DNA of 64,000 bases from Papilionanthe hookeriana x Papilionanthe teres (GCA_022702705.1 CM040428.1:92004287-92068286); one strand, 5' to 3'; shown: positions 28,379 to 43,636, numbered from the stretch's first letter. Notes: generated by a model not told the origin, from the letters alone. Numbers and translations: made by a program.

Positions 28379-31300
28379 GACTTTTTGGTTGAAAGTTGAT
28401 CTATTAAGTTAATGTGTATACCATTGTTTCAAAGATTGTCCATTCTGACCAAAGTTGACATTTTGGTCAAAAGTTGACCTTTTGGGTCATTTGGTTGGTC
28501 ATTGGGTCAAGGATTGACCATTTTGACCAAAGTTGACCATTTGTTCAAAAGTTAACAGATTGCATCAATGGGTTCGTCAATAGAACAAGGATTGCCCATT
28601 TTGACCAAAGTTGATTTTTTGGTCAAAAGTTGACCGACTGGATCAATGGGTTGGTCATTGGGTCATAAATTGGTCATTTTGCCCAAAGTTGACTTTTTGG
28701 TCAAAAGTTGAATTTTTTTGTCAATGGGGTGGTCATTAGGTCAAAAATTGACTATTTTGACAAAAATTAATTTTTTGGTCAAAAGTTGACCTATTGGGTA
28801 ACTAGTTCAAGGATTGACCATATGACCAAAGTTGACTTTTTGGTCAAATGTTGATCTATTTTGTCAATCGAGTTGGTCTTTGGAATCGAGTATAGACATT
28901 TTTTGACCAAAGTTGTCTTTTTGGTCGAGAGATTGACTCTTGGGTCATGAATTAGTCATTAGGTTAAAATTGATTATTTTGATGAAAAATTGAATTTTTG
29001 GTCGAAGTTGGCTCATTGGATTCGATGGGTTAGTCATTAGATTGAACTGACCATTTTGATATAACTTGACTTTTTGGTCAAAATTTACCTATTGGGTCAA
29101 TGGGTGGAAATTACGTCAAAGATTGATTATTTTGACCAAAATTTACGTTTTTGTCAAAATTTGACCTATTGGGTCAATGTGTTGGTCATTGGGTCAAGGA
29201 TTGACAATTTTGACCAAAGTTGACATTTTAGTTAAAAGTTGAGCTATTAGGTCAATTGGTCATTGGGTCAAAAATTAACCATTTTGACCAAAGTTAACTT
29301 TTTGGTCAAATGTTGTCCTTTTGGGTCAATTAATCATTAGGTAAAAAATTAACTATTTTGACCAAAATTGACTTTTTTGTCAAAACTTGACTTGTTGGCT
29401 CATTGGTTCAACGATTGACCATTTTGACCACAGTTGACTTTTTGGTCAAAAGTTAGTCTACAGGGTAAATGAATTGGTCATAGGGCCAAGGATTGACCAT
29501 TTTGACCAAAGTTGACTTTTTTGTCTAAAGTTGACCGACATAGTCAATGAATTCGTCACAGGGTCAACGATTGACTATTTTGACCAAAATTGAATTTTTG
29601 GTTAAAAGTAGACCCATTGTGTAAATGAGCTGGTCATTGGGTCAGAAATTGACCATTTTGACCAAAATTGACTTTTTGGTCAAAAGTTAAGCTATTTGGC
29701 CAATGGATTGGTCATTGGATCAAGGATTGACCATTTTGACGAAAGTTTAGTTTTTGGTCAAATGTTTACTTATTGGGTCAACGTGTTGGTCATTGGGTCA
29801 AGGATTGACCATTTTTACCAAAGTTGACTTTTTGGTCAAAAATTGGCCTATTGGGTCAATGTGTTAGTCATTGGGTCAAGCTTTGACCATTTTGACCAAA
29901 GTTGATTTTTTGATTAAAAGTTGACCTATTAGGTCAATTGGTTGGTCATTGGTTCAAAAATTGACCATTTTGACCAAAGTTAACTTTTTGGTCAAAAGTT
30001 GACCTATTGGATCAATTGGTCATTAGGGCAAAAATTGACTATTTTGACCAAAATTGATTTTTTTTGTCAAAAGTTGTCCTATTGGCTCAAAGGGTCTACG
30101 ATTAACCATTTTGACCAAAGTTGACTTTTTTTGTTAAACGTTGACCTATATGGTTAATGAATTGGTCATAGTGTGAAGGATTGAACAGTTTGATAGTTGA
30201 CTTTTTTGTCAAAAGTAGACCCATTGGGTCAATGAGGTGGTGATTGTATCAGAAATTAACTATTTTGACCAAAACTGACTTTTTGATCAAAAGTTAACCA
30301 ATTTGGTCAATGGGTTGGTCATTGGGTCAAGGATTGACCATTTTGACCAAAGTTAACTTTTTGGTCAAAAATTGACCTATTGGGTCAATGGTTTGGTCAT
30401 TGGGTCATGGTTTGACCATTTTGGCTAAAGTTAACGTTTCGATCAGAGATTGGTTTATTGGGTTAATAATTGGCCATTAGTTAAAAAATTTATTTTTTTA
30501 ACCAAAATTGACATTTGGTCAAAAGTTGATTTATTAAGTTATAGGGTATGTCATTGAGTCAAGGATTTACCATTTTGACCAAAGTTGACTTTTTGGTTAA
30601 AAGTTGACATATTGGGTCAATGGGTTGGTCAATAGGTGAAGGATTGACCATTTTGACCAAGGTTGACTTTTTGGTCAGAGATTGACTTATTGTGTCAATA
30701 ACTGGCCATTAGGTCAAAAATTAGTTATTTTGATAAAAAATTGACTTTTTGGGCAATTATTGACCTATATAGTCAATGGGTTGGTTATTTGGTCAGAAAT
30801 TTACTATTTTGACCAAAGTTGACTTTTTGGTCGAAAGTTAACATATTGGGTCAATGGGGGTGATCATTAGGTCAAAACTTGACTATATTGACCAAAATTG
30901 ACTTTTTGAACAAAAGTTGACCTACTGGGTCAATGAGTTGGTCGTTGGGTCAAGGATTGACAATTTTGACAAAAGTTGACTTTTTGTTTTAAAGCTCACC
31001 AATTGCGTCAATGGGTTGGTCATTTGGGTCAACGATTAACCATTTTGACCAAAGTTGACTTTTTTGTCAGAGATTGACTTCTTGGGTCAATGGGTGGAAA
31101 TTAGGTAAAAAATTGCCTATTTTGACAAAAAAAGACATTTTTGTCAAAACTTGACCTATTCAGTCATTGTGTCAAGGATTAACCATTTTGTCCAAAGTTA
31201 ACTTTTTGGTCAAAAGTTAACCTTTTGGTCAAAAGTTGACTTATTGGGTCCAAGGGTTGACGTATTAGGTCAAGGATTGACCATTTTGACTAAAGTTGAC

Positions 31301-34300
31301 TTTTTTGTCAGATATTAACTTATTGGATCAATAATTGGTCATTATGTCAAAAATTGATTATTCTGACCAAAATTAAATTTTTGATCAAAAGTTGACTTAT
31401 TGGGTCATTGGTTCAGAAATTAATGATTTTGACCAAAGTTGATTTTTTGGTCAAAAATTTACCAATTGAGTCAAGGGTTTGGTCATGGGGACAGAAACTG
31501 ACCATTTTCACCAAACTTAACTTTTTTAGCCAAAAGTTGACCTATTGAGTCAATGTGTTGGTCATTAGGTCATTGATTGACCATTTTGAACAAAGTTGAC
31601 TTTTTGGTCAGATAGACTTATTGGGTCAATAATTGGTCATTAGGTCAAAAATTGATTATTTTGACTAAAATTAAATTTTTGGTCAAATATTGACCCATTG
31701 GGTCAACGGAGTGGTCATTGGGTCAGAAATCGATAATTTCATCCAAGGTTATCTTTTTGGTCAAAATTTGACCAATTGGGTCAATGGGATGGTCATTAGG
31801 TCAAAAATTGATTATTTTGACCAAAATTAAATTTTTTGTCAAAAGTTGACCTTTTAGGTCAATGGGTTGGTCATTGGGTCAAGGATTAATCATTTTGACC
31901 AAATTTGATTTTTTGGTCAAAAGTTGACCGATTGGATCAATGGGTTGGTCATTGGATCAAGGATTTTCTAATTTGACCAAAGTTGACTTATTCGTAAGAG
32001 ATTGACTTATTGGATTGATAATTTGTTAGTAGGACAAAAATTGACAATTTTAGCAAAATTGACTTTTTGGTAAAAGTTGACATTTTGGGTCAATCAGGTT
32101 AGTCGATTGGGTCAAGGATTAACCATTTTGACCAAAGTTGTCTTTTTGGTCAAAAGTAGAGTCTATTGAGTCGATAGGTTGGTCATTGGGTCATAAATTG
32201 ACCATTTTGACCAAAGTCGGCTTTTTGGTCAAAGTTGACAATTGGGTCAATTGGGTGATCATTAGGTCAAAAATTGACTATTTTGACCAAATTGCTTTTT
32301 GGTCAAAGATTGATCTATTGGGTCATTGGGTCAAAGATTGACCATTTTGACCATAATTGACTTTTTGGTCAAAAGTTGACCTATTGGGTCAATGGGTTGG
32401 CCATTGCATCAAGGATTGACCATTTTAGCCAAAGTTGACTTTTTGGTCAGACATTGACTTATTTGGTCAATAATTGGTCATTAAGTCAAAAAATGACTAT
32501 TTTGACCAAAATTGAATTTTTGGTCAAAGTTGACTCATTGGGTCCATGGGAGTGGTCATTGGGTAAGAAATAAACCATTTTGACCAAAGTTGACTTTTTA
32601 GTCAAAAGTTGACCTAATGGGTCAATGGGGTGGTCATGAGGTCAAAAATTGACTATTTTGAAAAAAATTGACTTTTTGGTTAAAACTTGACCGATTGGTT
32701 AATGTGATGGTCATTAGGTAAAGGATTGACCATTTTGATCAAAATTAACTTTTTGGACAAAAGTTGACTTATTTAGTCAATGGGTTGGTCATTAGATGAA
32801 GGATTGAACATTTTGACCAGAGTTGTCTTTTTGCTCAAAAGTTGACAAAATGGGTCAATAGGTTGGTTATTGGGTCAGAAATTGACCATTTTAACTAAAG
32901 TTGACTTTTTGGTCAAAAGTTGACCTGTTTGGTCAATGGGGTTGTTGTTAGATTAAAGGTTGATTATTTTGACCAAAATTTACTTTTTTGTTAAAAGTTA
33001 ACCAATTGGGTCAATGTGTATGTCATTGTGTTAATGATTAAAAATTTTCTCCAAAATTAAATTTTTGGTCAAAAGTTGACCCAATGGGCAACGGGGTGGT
33101 CATTTAGTCAAAAATTAACCATTTTAGCTAAAGTTGTCTTTTTGGGCAAAGGTTGATTTCTTGGGTCAGTGGGTTGGTCATTGGGTCATGGATTGACTAA
33201 TTTGACAAAAGTTGACATTTTGTTCAAATGTTAACCTATTGGATCAATGGGTTTGTCTTTAAGTCAGAAATTTACCATTTTGTCCAAAGTTGACTTTTTT
33301 GTCAAAAGTTAACCTATTGGGTGGTCATGAAGTGAAAAATTGACTGTTATTGACCAAAATTGACTTTTTGGTCAAAAGTTTACCTATCAGGTCAATGAGT
33401 TTGTCATTGGGTCAATGATTGACCATTTTAACTAAAGTTAACTTTTTGGTCAAAATTTGACCTATTGAGTCAATGGGTTGGTTATTTGGTCAAAAATTAA
33501 CCATTTTAACCAAAGTTAACTTTTTTCTCAAAAGTTGATCTATTGGTTCAATGGGGTGTTGATTAGGTCGAAAATTAAAAATTTTGATAAAATTGACTTT
33601 TTTGTTAAACGTTGACCTATTAGATTCGATGGGTTGGTCATTGGGTCGAGAATTTACCATTTTGACCAAAGTTGATTTTGGTCCAAAGTTGGAAACTCTT
33701 GGATCGATTGGGTGGTCATTACGTCAACAATTGAGTATTTTTACCAAATGTTACTTTTTGTCGAAAGTTGATCTATTGGATCGATGGGTTCGTCATTGGG
33801 TCAAGGATTGACCATGTTGACTAAAGTTGACTTTTTGGTCAAAATTCGACTTATTGGGTCGAGGATTGATCATTTTGACCAAACTTGACTTTTTGGTCAA
33901 AGTTGACTTATTGGGGTCAAAATTAGTTATTTGGTCAAAAATTGATTATTTTGACCAAAATTGAATTTTTGGTCAAAAGTTGACTCATGGAGTTAATGGG
34001 TGGTCATTGTGTCAGAAATTGACCATTTTAACCTAAGATGACTTTTTGGTAAATAAATGACCTATTTGGTCGATGAGTTGTTCATTGGGTCAGAAATTGA
34101 CCATTTTGACCAAACTTGACTTTTTGGTCAAATATTGACTTTTTGGGTCAATGGATTGGTCATTGGGTCAAGGATTGACCAATTTGACCAAAATTAACTT
34201 TTTGGTCAAAAGTTGACATATAGGGTCAATTTGTTGGTCATTAGGCCAAAGGTTGACCATTTTGACCAAAATTGACTTATTAGTCAAAAGAAGACCTATT

Positions 34301-37180
34301 GGGTCAATGGGTTGGTCATTGGGTCAAGGAGTGATCATTTCGATCAAAGTTGACTTTTTTGTGAAAATTTGACCATTAGGTCAAGAGGTTTGTCATAAGG
34401 TCAGAAATTAGTCATTTAACCAAAGACATCTTTTTAGTCAAATGTTGACCTGTTGGGTCAATGGGTGATCATTAGGTTAAAAATTACTATTTGACCAAAA
34501 ATTACTTTTTAGTCAAAACTCGACCGATTGGGTGAATGGATATGTCATTGGTTCAAGGATTAACCATTTGACTAAAGTTGACTTTTTTGTTAAAAGTTGG
34601 AGTATTGAGTCAATTGTTTGGTCATTGGGTCATGGATTGACCATTTTGAACAAAGTTGACTTTTTGGTCAAAAGTTGACCTATTGGGTCAATGGGTTGGT
34701 CATTCGGTCAAAGATTGTTCATTTTCACCAAAGTTGACTTTTTGGTCAAAAGTTTATCTATTGGATCAATGTGTTAGTCATTATATCAAAAATTGACCAT
34801 TTTGGCCAAAGTTGACTTTCGATTCAAAGTTAACCTTTGTAGATTGATAGGTGGTCATTAGGTCAGATATTAATTTATTTGACCGAAATTGACTTTTTGG
34901 TCAAAAGTTAACCAATTGAGTCATTTGGTCAAGGATTGATCATTTTGACCAAAGTTGGTTTTTTGGTCAAAAGCTTACCTATTTTGCCAATCGGTAGGTC
35001 ATTGGATCAAGGTTTGACCATTTTGACCAAATTTGACTTTTTGGTCAGAGATTGACTTATTGGGTCAATAATTGGTCATTAGGTCAAAATTTGATTATAT
35101 TGACCAACATTAAATTTTTGGACAGAAGTTGACCTACTGGATCAATGGGGTGGGCATTGTGTCAGAAATTAACCATTTTGACCAAAGTTGACTTTTTAGT
35201 TAAAAGTTGACCTGTTGGGTCAGGGGTTTGGTCATTGGGTCAAAAATTGTCCATTTTGACCAAACTTAACTTTTTAGTCGAAAGTTGACTGATTAGGTCG
35301 ATGGGTTGGTTATTAGGTCAAAGATTTACCATTTTTGCAAAGTTGACTTTTTTGTCGGAGATTGACTTATTAGATTGATAATTGGTCATTAGGTCTCAAA
35401 ATTGGCTATTTTAAAAAAATTGAATTTTTGAATTCGAAACATTTGACCAGTGAACGAGGCGATCATTGGGTCGAGAATTTAGCATTTCGACCAAAGTTGA
35501 CTTTTAGGTCAAAAGATGACTTATTGGGTCAATGTGATGGTCATTAAATTAAAAATTAACTATTTGGTAAGAGATTAACTTATTGGGCATAATTGGTCAT
35601 TGGTCAAAATTTGACTATTTTGAAAAAAATCGACTTTTTGGTCAAAAGTTGACTTATTGGGTCAATGAGTTTGTCATTGGGTCAAGGATTGATCATTTTG
35701 ACCAAAGTTGACTTCTTGGTTATATGTTGACCATTAGGTCAATGGGTTGATTATTGAGTCAGAAATTTTCCATTTTAACCAAAGTTGACTTTTTGGTCAA
35801 AAGTTGACCCATTGGGTGGTCATTAGGTAAAAAATTGACTATTTTGACCGAAATTAAATTTTCGGTTAGAAGAAGACCCATTGGATCAAAGGGCAAGTCA
35901 TGGATTCAAGGATTGACCATTTTGACTAAAGTTGACTTTTTGGTCAAAAATTAACATATTAGGACAATTGGTTGGTCATTGCGTCAAGAATTAACCATTT
36001 TAACCAAAGTTGACATTTTGGTCAAAAGTTGACCTATTGGGTCAATGGGTTGGTCATTGGGTCAAGGATTGACCATTTTAACCATATTTGATATTTTGGT
36101 CTAAAGTTGACGTTTTGGTCGAAAGTTGACTTATTGGATGAATGGGTTGGTAATTGGGTCAGAAATTGACCATTTTGACCAAAGTTGAATTTTTGTTAAA
36201 AGTTAACCTTTTTGGGTCAATGGCATGATCAATAGGTCAAAAATTGATTTTTTTGACTGAAATTGAATTTTTAGTCAAAAGTTGTCTTATTGGGTCTTTG
36301 GGTCAATGATTGACCATTTTGACCAAAGTTGACTTTTTGGTCAAAAGTTTACCAATTTGGCCTATAGAATGATCAATTAATCAAGGATTGGCCATTTTGA
36401 TCAAAGTTGACTTTTTGGTTAGAGATTGACTTATTAGGTCAATAATTGGTCATCAGGTCAAAAATTAACTATTTTGACCAAAATTGAAATTTTGGTTAAA
36501 AGTTGACCCAATTGTTCAACTGTGTGGTATTTGTGTCAGAAATTGACCATATCTACCAAAGTTGACTTTTTGGTCAATAGTTGACCTATTGGGTCAATGT
36601 AATGGTCGTTCAGTCAAAAATTGACTATTTTGATCAAAATTGACTTTGAGTTGATTTGATCTATCGAGTCGAATGGGTTGGTCATTGGGTCGAATTGACC
36701 ATTTTGAACAAAGTTGATTTATTGGTCGAAAGTTGACGATTGGGTTGATGGGTTAGTCATTGGTCAAGGATTTACCATTTTGACCAAAGTTACTTTTTGG
36801 TCAGAGATTGACTTATTGGTTCAATAATTGGTCAGTAGGTCAAAAATTGACTATTTTGAGCATAATTAAATTTTTTGTCAAAAGAGGACCTACTGGGTCA
36901 ATGGGTTCGTCATTGGGTTATGGATTGACCATTCTTACCATAGTTGACTTTTTGGGTTGAAAGTTGACCTGTCAGTTTAATGGGTTTGTCATTGGGTCAG
37001 AAATTGACCATTTTAACCGAACTTGATGTTTTGGTCAAAAGTTGTCCAATTAAATTAATGGGGTGGTTATTAGGTCAAAAATTGACAATTTTGATCAAAA
37101 TTAACTTTTTGGTAAAAAGAAGACATGTTGGGTCAATGGGATGGTCATTGGGTAAAGAATTGACCATTTTGACCAAAGTT

Positions 37181-37215
37181 GACTTTTTAGTCAAAAGTTG
37201 ATCTTTTGGGACAAT
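37181..37215 (+). other. Junction of about 385-bp loss private to HOR copy 2
   Basis: The unit ending at 37,186 passes straight into the GGGACAATATTTTTGTC unit. In copy 1 the two corresponding GACTTTTT points are at 9,507 and 9,892, and in copy 3 at 58,292 and 58,679, so 385-387 bp (five monomers) is missing. Both flanking units contain GGGACAAT, a suitable site for an unequal exchange. Confidence 0.8.
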
Positions 37216-37536
37216 ATTTTTGTCATTAGGTCAAGGGTTGACCTTTTTAACCAAAGTTGACTTTTTGGTCAAAAGTTGACCTAATGGGTTAATGTGTTAG
37301 TTATTGGGTCAAGAATTGATCATTTTGACTAAAGCTGACTTTTTGGTCATTGGGTGAGAAATTAACAATTTTGACCAAAGTTGACTTTTTGGTTAAAAGT
37401 TGACCTATTGGGTGAATGGGATGGTCATTAGGTCAAAAATTAACTATTTTGACCAAAATTATTTTTTTGGTCAAAAGTTGACATATTTGGTCAATGGGTT
37501 GGTCATTGTGTCAATGATTGACCATTTTGACCAAAG

Positions 37537-37613
37537 TTGACTTTTTGGTCAGAGATTGACTTATTAGGTCAACAATTGGTCATTAGGTCAAAAATTGACT
37601 ATTTTGACCAAAA
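37537..37613 (+). repeat. Variant monomer (type B, GAGATTGACTTATT form)
   Basis: This 77-bp unit differs from type A. After the GGTC box it reads AGAGATTGACTTATT instead of AAAAGTTGACCTATT, then CAATTGGTCATTAGGTC and AAAAATTGACTATTTTGACC. The same variant, usually with AATAATTGG in the middle, recurs through all HOR copies. In copy 3 it is seen near 55,640, 55,960, 56,345, 56,655, 57,530, 57,920, 58,380, 59,170, 59,630, 60,090 and 60,550. Most gaps are about 310, 390 or 460 bp, which is 4, 5 or 6 monomers. It therefore marks an intermediate multimer level between the monomer and the 20.6-kb repeat. Confidence 0.8.
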
Positions 37614-40600
37614 TTGACTTTTTGGTCAAAAGTTCACCATTCGGTCAATGGGTTATTCATTAGGTCGAGGATTGATCATTTTGACGAAAGTTAGTTTTTT
37701 GGTGAGAGATTGACTTATTGGGTCAATAATTGGTCATTAGGTCAACAATTGACTATTTTAACCAAAATTAAATTTTTGGTCAAAATTGATCCATTAAGTC
37801 AATGGGGTGGTCACTGTGTTAGAAATTAACCATTTTGACCAAATTTAACTTTTTTTTAAAAGTTGACCTATTGGGTCAATGAGGTGGTCATTAGCTCAAA
37901 AATTGACAATTTTGACCAAAATTGATTTTTTGGTCAAAAGTTATTCTTTTGGATCAATGGGTTTGTCAAAGGGTTGAGGATTGACCATTTTAACCAAAGT
38001 TGACTTTTTGGTCAAGAGTTGACATATTGGGTCAATGGGTTAATCATTTGGTCAAGGATTGACCATTATGACAAAAGTTGACTTTTTGGTCAGAAATTGA
38101 CTTATGAGGTCAATAATTGGTCATTAGGTAAAAATTGGCTATTTTATCCAAAATTGACTTTTATTTCAAAAGTTGACTGTTAGATTGATGCGTTAGTCAT
38201 TGGGTTAATTGATCATTTTGACCGAAATTTACTTTTTGGACAAAAGTTGACCTAATGGATTAATGTGTTCGTCGTTGGGTCGAGAAATTAACATGATTTG
38301 TCCAAAGTTGACCTTTTGGCGAAAGTTGACCTATTAGATTGATGGGTTGTCATTAGGTCAAAAATTAACTATTTTGACCAAAATTGACTTTTTGTTTAAA
38401 AGTTGACCTATTGGGTCAATGGGTAGATCATTAGCTCAAGGATTCACCATTTTTTCGAGCTATTGGGTCAAAGGGTTGGTCATTTGGTTAAGGATTGACC
38501 ATTATGACAATAGTCTACTTTTTGGTCAGAGATAGACTTCTTGGGTCAATTAGTGGTCATTAGGTAAAAAATTTACTATTTTGACCAAAATTGACTTTTG
38601 TTCAAAAGTTGACCGATTGGATTGATGAGGTTGGTCATTGGGTCGAGAATTGACCATTCGACCGATGTTCACTTTGGACAAAAGTTGGCTATTGGATTAA
38701 TGGGTTTGACATTGGGTCGGAAATTGAGCAGTTTGACGAAAGTTGAGTGCGTTATTAGGTCAAAATTTGACTATTTTGACCAAAATTGACTTTTTATTCA
38801 AAAGTTGACCTATTAGGTCATTGGGTCAAGTATTGCCCATTTTGACCAATGTTGACTTTTTGGTCAAAAGATGACCTATTGGGTCAATGGGTTGGTCATT
38901 GGGTCAAGGATTGACCATTTTGAACAAAGTTAACTATTTGGTCAGAGATTGACTTATTGGGTCAATAATTTGTCATTAGACCAAAAATTGATTATTTTGA
39001 CCAAAATTGAATTTTTGCTCAAAAGTTGACCTATTGGGTCAATAGAGTGGTCGTTGGGTCATAAATTGGCCATTTTAACCAAAGTTGACTTTTTGGTCAA
39101 AAGTTGACATATTGGATCAATGAGTTTGTCATGAGGTTAAAGATTGACCATTTTGACAAAATTAACTATTTGGTTAAAAGGTGACATATTTGGTCAATGG
39201 GTAGTTCATGGGGTCAGAAATTAACCATTTTGACCAAAATTGACTTCTTGGTCAAAAGTTGACCTATTGAGTCAATTGAGTGGTCATTAGGTAAAAATTG
39301 ATTATTTTGACCAAAGTTGACTTTTTGGTAAGAAGTTGACCTATTCGGTCAATGGGTTGGTCATTGGGTCAAGGATTGACAATTTTAATCAAAGTTGACA
39401 TTTTGGTCTAAAGTTGATAAGTTGGGTGAATTGGTTGGTCATTTGGTCAAAAATTGACCTATCGGGTCAATGTATTGGTCATTAGGTCATTGGTTGACCA
39501 TTTTGACCAAAGTTGACTTTTTGGTCAGATATTGACTTATTGGGTCAATAATTGGGCATTAGGTCAAAAATTGACTATTTTGACCAAAATTGAAATTTTG
39601 GTAAAAATTTGACTCATTGGGTCAACGGGGTGTCATTTGGTCAGAAATTGACAATTTCGACCAAAGTTGACTTGTTGATCAAAAGTTGACCTATGGGGTC
39701 AATGGGATGGTCATTAGGTCAAAAATTGATTATTTTGACAAAAATTGATTTTTTGGTCGAAAGTTAACCTATTGTGTCAGTGGGCTGGTCATTGGGTTAT
39801 GGATTAACCATTTTGACCAAAGTTGACTTTTTGGTCAAAAGTTGACCTAATGGGTCAAAGGGTTGGTCATTGGGTTAATGATTTATTATTTTGACCTAAG
39901 TTGACTTTTTCGTAAGAGATTGACTTATTGGGTCAGTAATTGGTCAATAGGACAAAAATTGACTATTTTGACCAAAATTAACTTTGCTGTCAAAAGTTGA
40001 CATATTGGGTCCATGGGTTAGTCATTGGGTCAAGATTAACCATTTTTACCAAAGTTGACTTTTTGGTCAAAAGTTGACCTATTGAGTCAATGAGTTGGTC
40101 ATTGGGTCAGAAATTGACCATTTTGACCAAAGTCAACTTTTTGGTCAAAGTTGACATATTGGGTCAATTGGGTGATCATTAGGTCATAAATTGAATATTT
40201 TGATCTAACTGGTTTTTGATCAAAGGTTGATCTACTGGGTCATTGGGTCAAAGATTGACCATTTCGACCATAGTTGACTTTTTGGTCAAAAGTTGACCTA
40301 TTGGGTCAATGGGTTTGTCATTGTGTCAAGGATTGACCATTTTGACCAAAGTTGACTTTTTGGTCAAAAATTGACCTATTAAGTCAATGGGTTGGTTATT
40401 GGGTCAGAAATAGACCATTTTGACGAAAGTTAAGTTTTTGGTCAATGTTGACATATTGGCTAAATTGGGTGGTCATTAGGTCAAAATTTGCTTTTTGGTT
40501 AAAGGTTGATCTATAGGGTCATTGGGTCAAAGATTGTTCATTTTGACCATAATTGACTTTTTGGTCTAAAGTGAACCTATTGGTTCAATTGGTTTGTCAT

Positions 40601-43600
40601 TGGGGCAAGGATTGACCATTTTGACCAAAGTTGACCTTTTGGTCAGAGATTGACTTATTTGGTCAATAATTGGTCACTAGGTAAATAATTGACTATTTTG
40701 ACCAATATTAAATTTTTGGTCAAAGTTGACCCATTGAACAATGGGGTGGGCATTCGGTCAGAAATTGATCATTTTGACCAAAGTTGACTTTCTGGTTAAA
40801 AGTTGACCTATTGGGTCAATGGGGTGGTCATGAGGTCAACAATTGACTATTTTGACCAAAATTGACTTTTTGGTCAAAAGTTGACGTTCTGGTCAATGGG
40901 TAAAAGACTGACAATTTTGATCAAAATTGACTTTTTGATCAAAAGTTGACCTATTTAGTCAATGGGTTAGTCGTTAGTTCTAGGATTGACCATTTTGACC
41001 AAAGTTATCTTTTTGGTCAAAAGTTGACCTTTTGGGTCAATGGGTTGGTTATTGTGTCAGAAATTGACCATTTTAACCAAAGTTGACTTTTTGGTCAAAA
41101 GTTGACTTGTTTGGTCAATGGGGTTGTTCTTAGGTTAAAAATTATTTATTTTGACCAAAATTTACTTTTTTGTCAAAAGTTGACCAATTAGGTCAATGGG
41201 TATATCGTTATGTCAATGATTGAAAATTTTGACCAAAATTGAATATTTTGTCAAAAGTTGACCCAATGGGTCAACGGGGTGGTCGTTAGGTCAGAAATTA
41301 ACCATTTTCACCAAAGTTGAGTTTTTGGTCAAAAGTTGATTTATTGGCTCAATGGGTTGGTCATTGGGTCAAGGATTGACCAATTTGACAAAAGTTGACT
41401 TTTTTGGTCAAAAGTTGACCTATTGGATTAATGGGTTAGTCATTGGGTCAGAAATTGACCTTGTTTACTAAGGTTGACCTTTTGGTCAAAAGTTGACCTA
41501 TTAGGTCAACTGGGTGGTCATTAAGTCAAAAATTGACTATTATTGACTGAAATTGATTTTTTGGTCAAAAGTTTACCTATTGGGTCAATGGGTTAGTTAT
41601 TGGGTCAATTATTGACCATTTCTACCAAAGTTGACTTTTTGGCCAAAATTTGACCTATTGGGTCATTTGGTTGGTCATTCGGTCAAAAATTGACCATTTT
41701 AACCAAAGTTGACTTTTTGCTCAAAAGTTGATCTACTAGTTCAATGGGGTGTTCATTAGGTCAAAAATAGAAATATTTGACCAAATTAACTTTTTGGTTA
41801 AAAGTTGACCTATTGGGTCAATGGGCTGGTCATTGGGTCAAGGATTTACCATTTTGACAAAAGTTGACATATTCGTTCAATGGGTTGGTCATTGTATTAG
41901 AAGATGACCATTTTGACCAAAGTTGGCTTTTTGGTCAAAAGTTGACATATTGGATCAATTGGGTGGTCAATAGGTCAAAAATTGACGATTTTGACCAAAT
42001 GTGACTTTTTGGTCAAATGTTGACCTATTGGGTCAATGGGTTGGTGATTTTGTCAAGGATTGATCATTTTGACTAAAGTTGACTTTTTGGTCAAAAGTTG
42101 TCCTACTGGGTCAGTGGGTTAGTCATTTTGGCAAGGATTAACTATTTTGCCAAAAGTAAACTTTTTGGTTCAAAACTGACCTATTGGGTCCACTGGTTGG
42201 TCATCGGGTCAAAATTTGACCATTTTGACTAAAGTTGACTTTTTTGGTCAAAAGTTGACCTATAGAGTTAATGGGGTGGTCATTAGGTCAAAAATTGACT
42301 ATATCGACCAAAATTGACTTTTTGATCAAAAGTTCACATATTGGGTCGAGGGTTGGTCATTGGTCTAAAGTTCACGTTTTGGTCAGAGATTGACTTATTG
42401 GGTCAAAAATTAGTCATTAGGTAAAAATTTGACTATTTTGACCAAAAAGTGACTTTTTTGTCAAAAGTTGATCTATTGGGTCAGTGGGTTGGTCATTGCG
42501 TCAAGAATTGACCATTTTGACCAAAATTGACTTTTTGATCCAAAGTTGATCTTTTGAGTCAAGGGTTTGGTCATTGGGTCAGACACTGACCATTATGACC
42601 AATCTTAACTTTTTTGGTCAAAAGGTTACCTGTTAGGTCGATGGGTTGTCATTAGGTCGATAATTGATCATTTTGACCAAAGTTGACTTTTTGGTCGAGA
42701 GATTGACTTATTGGGTCAATAATTGGTCATTAAGTCAAAAATTGACTATTTTGACCAAAATTGATTTTTTGGTCAAATGTCGACCTATTGGGTAACTGAG
42801 TTGCTCATTGAGTAAAGGATTGATCATTTTGACCAAAGATGACTTTTTGGTCAAAAGTTTACCTATTGGGTCAATGGTTACTCTTTGGGTCAGAAATTAA
42901 ACTTTTTAACCTAAGTTAACCAATTAGGTCAAGGAGGTGGTTATCAGGTCAAAAATTGACTATTTTTACCAAAATTGACTTTTTGATCAAAAGTTGACCT
43001 ATTGGGTCAATGGGTTGGTCATTGGATCACGGATTGACCATTTTGACCAAAGTTGACTTTTTTGATCAAAAGTTGACCTATTGGCTCAACGGGTTGGTCA
43101 TGGGGTCAAGGATATACCATTTTGAACAAGTTGACTTATTGGGTCAATAATTGGTCATTAGGTCAAAAATTGACTATTTTGACCAAATTTGATTTTGTGG
43201 TCAAATGTTAACCAATTGGTCAATGGGTTGGTCATTGGGTCAAGCATTGACCATTTTGACTGAAGTTCACTTTTTGATCAAAAGTTGACCTCTTGGGTCA
43301 ATAGGTTGGTTATTGTGTCAGAAGTTGACCATTTTAACCAAAGTTAACTTTTTGGTCAAAAGTTGACCTATTGGGTCAATGGGTTGGTCATTGGGTAAGG
43401 CTTGACCATTTTTACCAAAGTTTACGTTTTGGTCAGAGATTGGCTTATTGGGTCAATAATTGGTCATTAGGTAAAAAAATTTTGACGATTTTGACCAAAA
43501 TTGACTTATTGGTCAAAAGTTGATCTATATGGTCAGTGGGTTAGTCATTGCGTCAAGGATTTAGCATTTTGACCAAAGTTGACTTTTTGGTCAAAAGTTG

Positions 43601-43636
43601 ACCTATTGGGTTAATGGGTTGGTCATTGGATCAAGG

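Larger units (their letters stand above)
27265..38760 (+). other. Scattered short TCGA patches in HOR copy 2, first half
   Basis: The same change signature appears in short islands: about 27,265-27,345, 27,700-27,800, 28,865-29,045, 32,000-32,170, 33,595-33,790, 34,815-34,860, 35,275-35,480, 36,645-36,750, 38,175-38,345 and 38,610-38,760. Each island is one to three monomers long with abrupt edges, and the sequence between islands is ordinary satellite. The islands are not at matching positions in copy 3, so they are not inherited HOR variants. Confidence 0.65.
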
